Of a DNA stretch of 61,852 bases, positions 47,772-55,611 are shown piece by piece. A program made the translations under genes and the position numbers. The notes under the pieces are model-generated. The model worked only from the letters and a program-made list of their open reading frames with translations, was not told the DNA's origin and searched no databases. The stretch spans positions 1-61,852 of the forward strand of contig UQHO01000008.1 of NCBI GenBank assembly GCA_900540995.1, written 5' to 3'. Numbering within the stretch: position 1 is the stretch's first letter; each line of letters starts with the position of its first letter. Origin of the DNA: an uncultured Collinsella sp. Lineage in GTDB: Bacteria > Actinomycetota > Coriobacteriia > Coriobacteriales > Coriobacteriaceae.

Positions 47772-50507
47772 ATGCAGCGCGACGCATCGGACACTCGCGT
47801 CAATCCAGACCTCATCCTCAAGGCAATTGAGAAAGACGAGGTCGCCGATGACGCTCGAACCAGCCGGGGACACCTCAAGATTTTCTTTGGCTACGCTGCT
47901 GGCACAGGCAAAACCTATGCGATGCTTCAAGCCGCCCACGCCGCCAAGCGGCGAGGTGTCGACGTCGTCGCGGGATACATCGAGCCGCACGAACGTCCGG
48001 CAACTGCCCATCTTGCACAAGGGCTTGAGAACGTGCCCTGTAAACTCATCGAGCACAACGGCATTGCGCTCAGCGAGTTCGATCTAGATGCGGCTATCGA
48101 ACGCGCCCCTCAGCTCATCCTTGTCGACGAGCTCGCCCATACGAATGCGCCGGGGTCTCGCCACGACAAACGCTATCAAGACGTCGAGGAACTTCTACAT
48201 GCGGGCATCGACGTCTATACGACCGTGAACGTTCAGCATATCGAGAGCCTAAACGACATGGTTGCATCCATCACCGGCGTTGTCGTGAGCGAACGAATCC
48301 CCGACCGTATCTTCGATGATGCCGACCAGGTCGAGCTCGTCGACATAGAGCCCGAAGACCTACTTGAGCGCCTTCGCGCCGGTCTCGTCTACCGTCCCGC
48401 ACAAGCCGACCGAGCGCAACAGCATTTTTTTACCGTCGAGAACCTCACCGCACTCCGAGAAATCGCGCTGCGCCGCTGCGCCGATCGCACCGGCCACCTC
48501 ACAGACGCCGCACGCGTGCTGGGAAACCGTGACTACTACACCAGGGAGCGTATCTTAGTCTGCGTCTCCCCGGCGCCGACCAATCCCCGCATCGTCCGTG
48601 CCGCCGCACGCATGGCGAAAGCGTTTCGCAGCGAGCTCGTCGCCCTGTTCGTAGAGAGCCCGCGCACGCAAGCCATGAGCGATGATGAGCGCGCCAAGCT
48701 TGCAGCCAATATCGCCCTAGCCGAGCAGCTCGGAGCACATATGGAAACCGTCTATGGCGACGACGTCGCGTTTCAGATCTCCGAGTTCGCGCGCCTGTCG
48801 GGTATTTCGAAGATCGTCATGGGACGCACGGGCGAGCACAGCAGCGTCCGTCAGGCCCTCTTTGGCCGCAAATCTCTCGTAGAACAGCTCATAGCATTCG
48901 CCCCGAACCTCGACATTTACATCATTCCAGACCAGTCGACTCCGCCCTCCCGGCCCAAAGGACGCCGGCATGCGCTCGCCCTGCAGCCGCCCAGCAGCCG
49001 AAACGTGCTTCGCACGCTGGCCCTCTCTCTTGTCGCCACGGCGATCGGCACGGCTTTCCGCCATCTGGGATTTGCCGATTCCAGCATCATATCCCTCTAT
49101 ATCCTCACGGCCCTGCTGACCGCCGTCACCACGACGGGGCGTATCTGCACGATCGTATCGAGCGTGCTCTCTGTAGTGCTTTACAACTTCTGCTTCGTCA
49201 CGCCTCTGTTTTCGCTCGCCAGCTACGACCGAAGCTATCTGGTCACGTTCGGCATCATGTTCGCTACCGCTATGGTCGCCGGCGAGTTAACTGCGCGCAT
49301 CGCCGACAACGCCCGTACCTCAGCCGAGAACGCATTCAAAACGCGTGTACTCCTCGAAACGAACCAGCTCTTGCAGCAAGCCCATAGCGCGGAGGAGTGC
49401 GCCCGCGTCGCCATGAACCAACTCGTCAAACTGCTAAAACTCGACGTGGTCTTCTACCCCGCCGAACACGGCACGCTCGGCAAGGCGCTCTATGAGTCCG
49501 CTGGCACCGAAAACCGATCCGCGTCGCTGCTCACCGACTACGAGCGCGCCGTTGCAACCTGGACCTTCACCAACAACAAGCGCGCGGGCGCAAGCACGCG
49601 GACCCTGCCTGAGGCGCGCTGTCTCTACCTCGCGGTTCGCACCGGCGACAAGGTATTCGGTGTCATCGGCATCGCCCTGGAGGGGCGCGAGACCGAAGCC
49701 TTCGAGCATTCGATCGTCCTATCTATCGTAGGTGAATGCGCCTTGGCGCTCGAAAGTGACCGAGCGGCGCAAGAGCGCGAAGAGGCTGCGGTCTTGGCGA
49801 AAAACGAGCAGCTGCGCGCCAACCTTTTGCGCTCCATCGGCCACGATTTGAGGACACCCCTCACGGCTATATCCGGATCTGCGGCAATCCTTCGGAAGAG
49901 CGACGAGAGGCTCAGCCTCGAACAACGCTGCGATCTTGCCGATGCCATCTACGATGACTCCCTCTGGCTTATCGATACCGTGGAGAACCTCCTCGCCATC
50001 ACACGCGTCGAGGACGGCACCATTCGCCTCAACCTCACATCCGAGCTCATCGACGAGGTCATCGAGGCCGCCCTCAGCCATGTCGCCCAAGCATCGCATG
50101 GACATGCCGTCACCATCGAGCACACTGACGACATCCTGCTGGTACGCGTCGACGTCCATCTCATCATGCAGGTGCTTACGAATCTCATCATGAACGCCTT
50201 CAAATACACGCCCGAGGACTCGACTGTCACCGTCAGCGCACGTCGCGAGGGCGCGTTCGTCGTGGTGGACGTCGCAGACGATGGGCCGGGTGTGGCAGAC
50301 TGCGACAAGCCTCATATCTTTGAGCGCTTCTTTACCTCAGGCAATACGCGGCCCGTGGATTCGCGTCGAAGCATCGGCCTTGGGCTGTCGCTCTGCCGCT
50401 CCATCGTGGAGGCGCATGGCGGCGTCATCGAAGTTCGCGACAACCACCCCCATGGGGCCGTCTTCCGTTTTACCCTGCCCGCTGAGGAGATCGAGATTCA
50501 TGAATAA
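47772..50507 (+). CDS. kdpD: sensor histidine kinase KdpD
   Basis: A 911-residue membrane kinase. The N-terminal KdpD domain has Walker A GYAAGTGKTYAML and Walker B-like ILVDELAHTNAPGS; a universal-stress-like domain follows (VCVSPAPTNPRIVRAAARMA). About four membrane helices lie near residues 420-510, then a GAF-like domain, and the kinase core with H in GHDLRTPLTAIS and N, G1 and G2 ATP-binding boxes (NLIMNAFKYTP, DDGPGV, GLGLSLC). It senses low K+ and phosphorylates KdpE. ATG 47772 follows AGAAAGG. Divergent from kdpFABC, overlapping kdpE by 8 bases. Confidence 0.94.
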   Translation: MQRDASDTRVNPDLILKAIEKDEVADDARTSRGHLKIFFGYAAGTGKTYAMLQAAHAAKRRGVDVVAGYIEPHERPATAHLAQGLENVPCKLIEHNGIALSEFDLDAAIERAPQLILVDELAHTNAPGSRHDKRYQDVEELLHAGIDVYTTVNVQHIESLNDMVASITGVVVSERIPDRIFDDADQVELVDIEPEDLLERLRAGLVYRPAQADRAQQHFFTVENLTALREIALRRCADRTGHLTDAARVLGNRDYYTRERILVCVSPAPTNPRIVRAAARMAKAFRSELVALFVESPRTQAMSDDERAKLAANIALAEQLGAHMETVYGDDVAFQISEFARLSGISKIVMGRTGEHSSVRQALFGRKSLVEQLIAFAPNLDIYIIPDQSTPPSRPKGRRHALALQPPSSRNVLRTLALSLVATAIGTAFRHLGFADSSIISLYILTALLTAVTTTGRICTIVSSVLSVVLYNFCFVTPLFSLASYDRSYLVTFGIMFATAMVAGELTARIADNARTSAENAFKTRVLLETNQLLQQAHSAEECARVAMNQLVKLLKLDVVFYPAEHGTLGKALYESAGTENRSASLLTDYERAVATWTFTNNKRAGASTRTLPEARCLYLAVRTGDKVFGVIGIALEGRETEAFEHSIVLSIVGECALALESDRAAQEREEAAVLAKNEQLRANLLRSIGHDLRTPLTAISGSAAILRKSDERLSLEQRCDLADAIYDDSLWLIDTVENLLAITRVEDGTIRLNLTSELIDEVIEAALSHVAQASHGHAVTIEHTDDILLVRVDVHLIMQVLTNLIMNAFKYTPEDSTVTVSARREGAFVVVDVADDGPGVADCDKPHIFERFFTSGNTRPVDSRRSIGLGLSLCRSIVEAHGGVIEVRDNHPHGAVFRFTLPAEEIEIHE

Positions 50508-51204
50508 TGCCGCTAAGCCACGCATCCTCCTGGTCGAAGATGACCTGACCGTTCAAAACCTCGTTTCGACCGCGCTTGACCTCCACGGCTATGTCGTGAG
50601 CAAGGTTTGCAACGGCCAGGCCGCCATCATGGATGCGGTGTCGCACGGCCCCAGCCTCATCATGCTCGACCTCGGCCTTCCCGACATTGACGGTATCGAG
50701 GTCATCACGAAGATCCGAAGCTGGTCGGCAGTCCCCATTATCGTCATTTCGGCGCGCACCGAAGATTCCGACAAGATTGCAGCACTTGACGCAGGGGCAG
50801 ACGACTACCTCACCAAGCCCTTTTCTGTGGATGAGTTGCTCGCGCGCGTCCGCGCGAATTTGAGGCGCTCCTCGATGGCGTCGAGCGAGTCGACAGAAGC
50901 GAGCACGTTCGACAACGGTCCGCTGCATATCGACTACGCCGCGGGATACGCGACGAAAGACGGACGCGAGCTCTCGCTCACCCCAACCGAGTACAAATTG
51001 CTCGTCCTTCTGGCGAAAAACGTCGACAAGGTGCTCACCCACACCTTCATCACCCGCGAGATATGGGGCACGAGCTGGGACAGCGATCTGGCGAGCCTGC
51101 GCGTGTTCATGCGCACCCTGCGCAAGAAGATCGAGGCAGACCCCTCTCATCCCAAGATGATTCAGACGCACATGGGTGTCGGGTACCGCATGCAGCGTCT
51201 CTAG
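50500..51204 (+). CDS. kdpE: response regulator KdpE
   Basis: A 234-residue OmpR-family regulator: receiver domain with acidic pair VEDD and phospho-acceptor aspartate in LIMLDLGLPD, lysine in YLTKPF, and a winged helix (SLTPTEYKLLVLLAKN, TWGTSWDSD-like wing and VGYRM end). It activates kdpFABC. ATG 50500 overlaps the kdpD stop by 8 bases (ATGAATAA) with GAGGAG upstream. A family C hairpin follows. Confidence 0.94.
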   Translation: MNNAAKPRILLVEDDLTVQNLVSTALDLHGYVVSKVCNGQAAIMDAVSHGPSLIMLDLGLPDIDGIEVITKIRSWSAVPIIVISARTEDSDKIAALDAGADDYLTKPFSVDELLARVRANLRRSSMASSESTEASTFDNGPLHIDYAAGYATKDGRELSLTPTEYKLLVLLAKNVDKVLTHTFITREIWGTSWDSDLASLRVFMRTLRKKIEADPSHPKMIQTHMGVGYRMQRL

Positions 51205-51218
51205 CCCACCCCACAAAA

Positions 51219-51285
51219 AGTTGCGGTGGAATACGGAGTAGATAAGGCCTTTGACAGCCAAAACAGTCCGTATTCCACCGCAACT
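51219..51285. repeat. hairpin repeat family C, copy 4
   Basis: AGTTGCGGTGGAATACGGA (51219-51237) and its perfect complement (51267-51285); further outward CCCACCCCAC faces GGGATGGG. It lies between convergent kdpE and the GltD-like gene and may terminate both. Confidence 0.85.
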
Positions 51286-51300
51286 GATGGATGGGATGGG

Positions 51301-52518
51301 TTAGAGGCCCAGGTAGTTAATCATGCCTTCGACGGCGAGCTTGGCGCCTGCCACGGCATGAACCACGGTGAGCGGGCCGTTGACCACGTCGCCGGCGGCA
51401 AAGACACCGGGCACGGTGGTCATGCCGTTCTCATCGACCGAAAGAAGGCCGCGATGGTCGGTCTCCAAGCCACCCGTCGTAAGCACAAGCTTGTCCTTGG
51501 GCACCTGCGAAGCCGCAATCACAACCGTGTCGGCAGACGCATGGTCGAGCTCTTCCTCGTAACCCACCACGTTGTTGTCCTCGTCAAAGATAGCCGTCTC
51601 GAACACCGGACCGTTATCGTCGATGGCGCAGATCGCCTTGCCGCACACAATCTCGGCACCGTCAAGCTCGGTCAGCTCCACCTCATCATCGATGGCCGAG
51701 ATATGGAGCGATCGGGCATACACGGTGACCTTGCGAGCGCCCGAGCGCAGCGCCGTGCGGGCAACATCCATGGCCACATTGCCGGCACCGATGACCGCCA
51801 CGTTCTGCCCGATCGCCACGCTCGAAGGATCGACCAGGTAATCGATACCAAACAGCACGTTGCCGCGCGACTCGCCGGGAATACCCAGTTTGCGAGCTCG
51901 CCAGGTACCGGTGCCAACAAAGACCGCATCGTAGCCGTCGCGCAGCAGGTCGTCGATGTGGAGCGCACCGCCGATGGTGGTCGACGGACGAACGCGCACG
52001 CCGAGCGAGCACATCACGTGACGATACTTTTGCACGAGCGCACGGGGCAGGCGGAACTCGGGGATACCGTACTCCAGCACACCACCGATCTCGGGGCGCT
52101 GCTCAAATACCGTGACGGCACAGCCCAGCTGGGCCATCTTAATGGCCACGGTGATACCGGCAGGACCGGAACCGACCACGGCGACCTGTTTACCGCACGA
52201 CGGCGCGGGCTTCCACTCCTTACGGTCCAAATACGCTGTCGAGATATAGTTCTCGATGCTCGAAAAATGCACGGGTGTGCCCTTGCGGCCCTGGATGCAA
52301 GCACCCTCGCACTGGCCCGAATGGTTGCACACCATGGAGCAGACCGCGCTCATGGGATTGTTCTGGAACAGCAGCTCGCCCGCCTCTTCTAGACGACGCT
52401 GTTTGAACAGGTCGATGACCTGCGGAATAGGCGTCTGCACCGGGCAGCCTTTAAGCTGGCAGAACGCCCTTTTGCAACCTAGGCAACGATTCGCCTCTTC
52501 GACAATGTGGATAGCCAC
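51301..52518 (-). CDS. GltD-like NAD(P)-binding Fe-S oxidoreductase
   Basis: A 405-residue flavoprotein resembling the glutamate synthase small subunit and the SudA/NfnB group. The N-terminus has Fe-S cysteines in CLGCKRAFC and CPVQTPI, and later CSMVCNHSGQCEGAC; an FAD site VAVVGSGPAGITVA and a second dinucleotide site VAVIGAGNVAMDVA follow; the tail is GVFAAGDVVNGPLTVVHA. GltB is not in the window, so it more likely transfers electrons as a stand-alone or with another partner. The GTG start at 52518 is chosen because GGGGAG is close upstream; ATG 52545 lacks one. Confidence 0.8.
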   Translation of the reverse strand: MAIHIVEEANRCLGCKRAFCQLKGCPVQTPIPQVIDLFKQRRLEEAGELLFQNNPMSAVCSMVCNHSGQCEGACIQGRKGTPVHFSSIENYISTAYLDRKEWKPAPSCGKQVAVVGSGPAGITVAIKMAQLGCAVTVFEQRPEIGGVLEYGIPEFRLPRALVQKYRHVMCSLGVRVRPSTTIGGALHIDDLLRDGYDAVFVGTGTWRARKLGIPGESRGNVLFGIDYLVDPSSVAIGQNVAVIGAGNVAMDVARTALRSGARKVTVYARSLHISAIDDEVELTELDGAEIVCGKAICAIDDNGPVFETAIFDEDNNVVGYEEELDHASADTVVIAASQVPKDKLVLTTGGLETDHRGLLSVDENGMTTVPGVFAAGDVVNGPLTVVHAVAGAKLAVEGMINYLGL

Positions 52519-52620
52519 GCAACTCCCCTTTTTGATGTAATCCAATGAGGCGACGATAAAGATCCTTCACCGCTGCCCCAGTCAGGCAAACTTAATCGAC
52601 CGCCACGGCAAAAGCCAATG

Positions 52621-53526
52621 CTATAACTCGCGATGCGAAGCCCCGCAGCGAGCGGACATGTGCTCGAGTGTCGCCAGGCAGTCAGCCGCCGTCGCCGGCA
52701 CACTGTTCTCGACCACGCAGGGAATCCCAGGGCAGGCGGCAGCCGCCCAGGCCACCACGGGCTCAAAGTCGTATCGCCCCGTCTCCCCCACGCCATGACA
52801 CACCAGGCGCGAACCCGTACCGTCGCACCAACCTGCTTTGTCCTCGTTATCAACGACCTCAAAATCCTTGGCGTGCAGCACGCGGATCTTACTGCCGCAT
52901 AAGTAGAGCACGCGTGCTGTGATTTCCTGCGCTTCGTCAACGACGCTGGGGTGCAGCAGCGATACCGGGTCATAGATCACGCCGAGCGACGGGCTCGAGA
53001 CGCGCTCCAGCACCTCGCGGCAGCGATCCGGCGTGTTGACCGTCTCGTTCCAGCCAGGCTCGATCAGTATTTGCCCGCCCACGGCCTCGGCGCGCTCGCA
53101 GACGCGTGCGAGTCCGTCCATAAAAGCCTCAAGCGCCTCATCGGTCATGCGGTCGTCAGCAACGCGGTTCTGCGCATTGGGGCGACCGGTCTCGGTACCC
53201 ACCGGGCAGCCGCCGAGCATCTGGGCAAAGTTCAGGCATGCCTCGTACTCGGCAATGTTATCCATGAGCTGTTGGCGATCGGGCGTCGCCAAATTCTTAT
53301 AGCAGCCGAGCACGGCGACCGAAACGCCCGACTCATCGAGCACGGCACGCAAATGGTCGGCAAGCTCGCGGGTCAGGCCGCCTCGATCGATCCCCATCGA
53401 TGCGTAGAGCACCTTGCTCGGCAGCTGAATGCACGAAAAGCCCAGCTCTCCCGCCATGCGAATGCGTTCCTCGACGGTCCCCTGCGGAAGGTCGTGCAAA
53501 CGTACACCCGGAGTAACAGCCCCCAC
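52621..53526 (-). CDS. TIM-barrel sugar isomerase/epimerase-like protein
   Basis: A 301-residue protein of the xylose isomerase-like TIM-barrel (AP endonuclease 2) group: LGFSCIQLP, VAVLGCYKN, ILIEPGWNETVNTPD, GVIYDPVSLLHP and VLHAKDFEVVDN with likely metal-binding E, D and H. Many such proteins act on sugar acids or inositols. It begins one base after the GH105 stop codon (GTG 53526 with AAGGGA upstream), so it is translated with that enzyme and may process the released sugar. The exact reaction is not predicted. The end lies close to the GltD-like gene start. Confidence 0.75.
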   Translation of the reverse strand: MGAVTPGVRLHDLPQGTVEERIRMAGELGFSCIQLPSKVLYASMGIDRGGLTRELADHLRAVLDESGVSVAVLGCYKNLATPDRQQLMDNIAEYEACLNFAQMLGGCPVGTETGRPNAQNRVADDRMTDEALEAFMDGLARVCERAEAVGGQILIEPGWNETVNTPDRCREVLERVSSPSLGVIYDPVSLLHPSVVDEAQEITARVLYLCGSKIRVLHAKDFEVVDNEDKAGWCDGTGSRLVCHGVGETGRYDFEPVVAWAAAACPGIPCVVENSVPATAADCLATLEHMSARCGASHREL

Positions 53527-53527
53527 G

Positions 53528-54766
53528 TTATTCACATCCCTTATGAGCGTTGATGCCCGGGGTGTATCCGCCAAACGGGTCCTCGATGGAGCACACGCCC
53601 GAAGGGGCCAGCGGGTCGCGCTTGCCGGCAAGCTTGTCGTGATGCATGGTCTCGATATAGGCAAGCACCAGCGGCGCCACACCCTTTGCATCATTTTTGA
53701 CCACGGGCTCGCTCATGTAGTAACCAAACGTGCCCTCGCGGTGCGCGGTGTTGCCCAAGCCCGCGACCAGGCAGATGTTGTCGAGCGCCAGCTGGCCATC
53801 GTGCTCGGAAAGGCAGGTCTCGCAGATGCCGTCGAAGGCGCGACGGCCGTACTGGTAGTAGCGCTCACCCAACACGCCCAGACGCACGCCCTTCATGATG
53901 GCGTTGGCAAAGATCGCGCTGCCCGACTCCTCCAGGTAGTTGGGGGCGATATTGGGCAGGTTGATGACCTGGTGCCACATGCCGGTCTTCTCGTCCTGAT
54001 ACGGCAGCATGGCGTCGATCAGGTCGTGGAACATCTTGCGGATCTCGTCCTTCTCGGCCGACATCGAGGGCGGCATGAGCTCCCAGGTATCGATGAGCGC
54101 CATGGCGAACCAGCCCTCGGCGCGCAGCCAGAAGTTGGCCGAAAGGCCGGTGACGGGATCGCACCAGAACTGCTTGCGGCTCGCGTCGTAGGCGTGATAG
54201 TACAGGCCGTTGAGGGGGTTGCGCATCAAATCGTGCACCACTTGGAACATATGGAAGCTATCCGAGCAGGCACGGCGGTTGTGGAAACTCAGCTCGTACT
54301 GCATGTAGAACGGCTGCGCCATGTACATGCCGTCGAGCCAGATCTGGTTGGGGTAGACGGCCTTGTGCCAAAACACACCCTCTTTGGTACGCGGCTGGGT
54401 TTCGAGCTGACGATAGATGGTATCCATGGCGGCACGGTACTTGGGCTTGCCCACCAGGTCATAGAGTTTGTAGAGGGTTTTGCCCGCGTTGACGTTGTCG
54501 AGGTTGTACTCCTGGGGATCGTAATGCTTGATGGTGCCGTCATCCTGGACAAAGAAGTCGATATAGTCGTCGGCGAAGGTCAGGTAACGCTGCTCGCCGG
54601 TGATCTCGTACAGCTCGATGAGTGCCTTGATCATGCAGCCGTCAATGTAATTCCAGGTGTTCTCCTTGCCGGCGCGAAGCTTTTCGATATTCCAGGCCGG
54701 CGCCTGAGGCGTAGAGGTCTCGATCAACTGCTCGATATAACGGTCCAGAATCTGATTGCAACCCAT
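53528..54766 (-). CDS. GH105 unsaturated rhamnogalacturonyl hydrolase-like
   Basis: A 412-residue cytoplasmic enzyme of the (alpha/alpha)6-barrel GH88/GH105 group. NQIWLDGMYMAQPFYMQYEL holds the general acid/base aspartate of YteR-like enzymes; NFWLRAEGWFAMALIDTWEL and YLEESGSAIFANAIMKGV are further family blocks. It removes the unsaturated uronic acid from the end of pectin (rhamnogalacturonan) oligosaccharides, feeding DhuI and DhuD. No signal peptide is seen. ATG 54766 follows AGAGGGG; the promoter shows GntR-type boxes at 54792-54808 and 54832-54849. Confidence 0.88.
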   Translation of the reverse strand: MGCNQILDRYIEQLIETSTPQAPAWNIEKLRAGKENTWNYIDGCMIKALIELYEITGEQRYLTFADDYIDFFVQDDGTIKHYDPQEYNLDNVNAGKTLYKLYDLVGKPKYRAAMDTIYRQLETQPRTKEGVFWHKAVYPNQIWLDGMYMAQPFYMQYELSFHNRRACSDSFHMFQVVHDLMRNPLNGLYYHAYDASRKQFWCDPVTGLSANFWLRAEGWFAMALIDTWELMPPSMSAEKDEIRKMFHDLIDAMLPYQDEKTGMWHQVINLPNIAPNYLEESGSAIFANAIMKGVRLGVLGERYYQYGRRAFDGICETCLSEHDGQLALDNICLVAGLGNTAHREGTFGYYMSEPVVKNDAKGVAPLVLAYIETMHHDKLAGKRDPLAPSGVCSIEDPFGGYTPGINAHKGCE

Positions 54767-54791
54767 TGCTGTCCCCTCTGACATAAACGAT

Positions 54792-54814
54792 AGGTGAACG
54801 TTACCCCTAGTGTA
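54792..54814 (-). promoter_or_regulatory. GH105 promoter with GntR-type box
   Basis: AGGTGAACGTTACCCCT (54792-54808) lies at the probable transcription start next to a minus-strand TACACT (54809-54814). The box is an imperfect member of the GTGAACGTTCAC group. Confidence 0.55.
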
Positions 54815-54820
54815 ACGCGA

Positions 54821-54860
54821 ACGGGGATTATAGGGTGAACGTTAACCCTATAATCCCCGT
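54821..54860. promoter_or_regulatory. 40-bp near-perfect palindrome holding a GntR-type box
   Basis: The arms extend from ACGGGGATTATAGGGT to its complement, and the centre GAACGTTA matches the GntR box TAGGGTGAACGTTAACCCTA with one mismatched pair. It is between the SGNH esterase stop codon and the GH105 promoter, so it can be both an operator and an RNA hairpin that ends the upstream mRNA. Confidence 0.65.
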
Positions 54861-54873
54861 GAACGGCAAACTT

Positions 54874-55542
54874 TTAACGGCAAACGGCGGTGAGGCCCGC
54901 AGCGATGCGATGCGCCAGGCGCTCATAGCCAGCCGGGCTGTAGTGCAGACCGTCCGGCATATAGAGCTCGCGGTGCTCCGGCAAAAACGGGCTGATACCG
55001 CTTTGCGCATAGAGGTCGATCACCGGCACCGAATAGCGGTCGCAAACCTCCAGCATCGCCTGCACATAGGCGTCTTGCGTCAGGCCCAGATGGTTGGCCT
55101 CGTTGCTTGCCGGGATATCCTTCTCGTGCTTACCGCTCGTCTTGCACGGCGTCATAAACACGAGCTTTGCCCGAGGCGAGCGTGCCGTGATGGTTCGGAT
55201 CAGGTAATCGAGCGCACCGTAGAACTCATGCACATCGGTACTGCCCAACTCGCCAAGCGGCACGTTGCGGCTAAAGTCGTTGACGCCGCCAAAGACAATG
55301 TAGATATCGGCCGCATCGTCGATACCGTCCAGGCGCTCGACAAACGAATCGGTACGGTCGGCCTTGATGGCGATACGCGAACCCTTGATGCCAAAGTTCT
55401 CGACGACCGCGCCTCCCAGCAGCGTGCCCAGATGCGAGGTCCACGAGATGTCGTTGCCTCCCCCACCGCAGCCGTTGTCGCCCCAGGTCGTTGAGTCGCC
55501 AAAGCAGCAAATGGTCGATTCACTCAAACTCTTCGTTTCCAT
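54874..55542 (-). CDS. SGNH/GDSL-type esterase
   Basis: A 222-residue esterase. The SGNH blocks are visible: FGDSTTWGDN with the nucleophile serine near residue 16, GG and N in FGGVNDFSRN, and D-x-x-H in MPDGLHYSP. Pectin clusters often carry such acetylesterases that deacetylate rhamnogalacturonan or galacturonan fragments. No signal peptide; cytoplasmic. ATG 55542 follows GAGGAGA. It lies 69 bases after the CE8 fusion gene, same strand. The substrate is inferred from neighbours. Confidence 0.82.
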   Translation of the reverse strand: METKSLSESTICCFGDSTTWGDNGCGGGGNDISWTSHLGTLLGGAVVENFGIKGSRIAIKADRTDSFVERLDGIDDAADIYIVFGGVNDFSRNVPLGELGSTDVHEFYGALDYLIRTITARSPRAKLVFMTPCKTSGKHEKDIPASNEANHLGLTQDAYVQAMLEVCDRYSVPVIDLYAQSGISPFLPEHRELYMPDGLHYSPAGYERLAHRIAAGLTAVCR

Positions 55543-55611
55543 AATCTTCTCCTCATCCGCCCATCGGCGGTCATACAGGAACGTACCGTTTCTTCGCAGC
55601 ATGCCGAGGGG

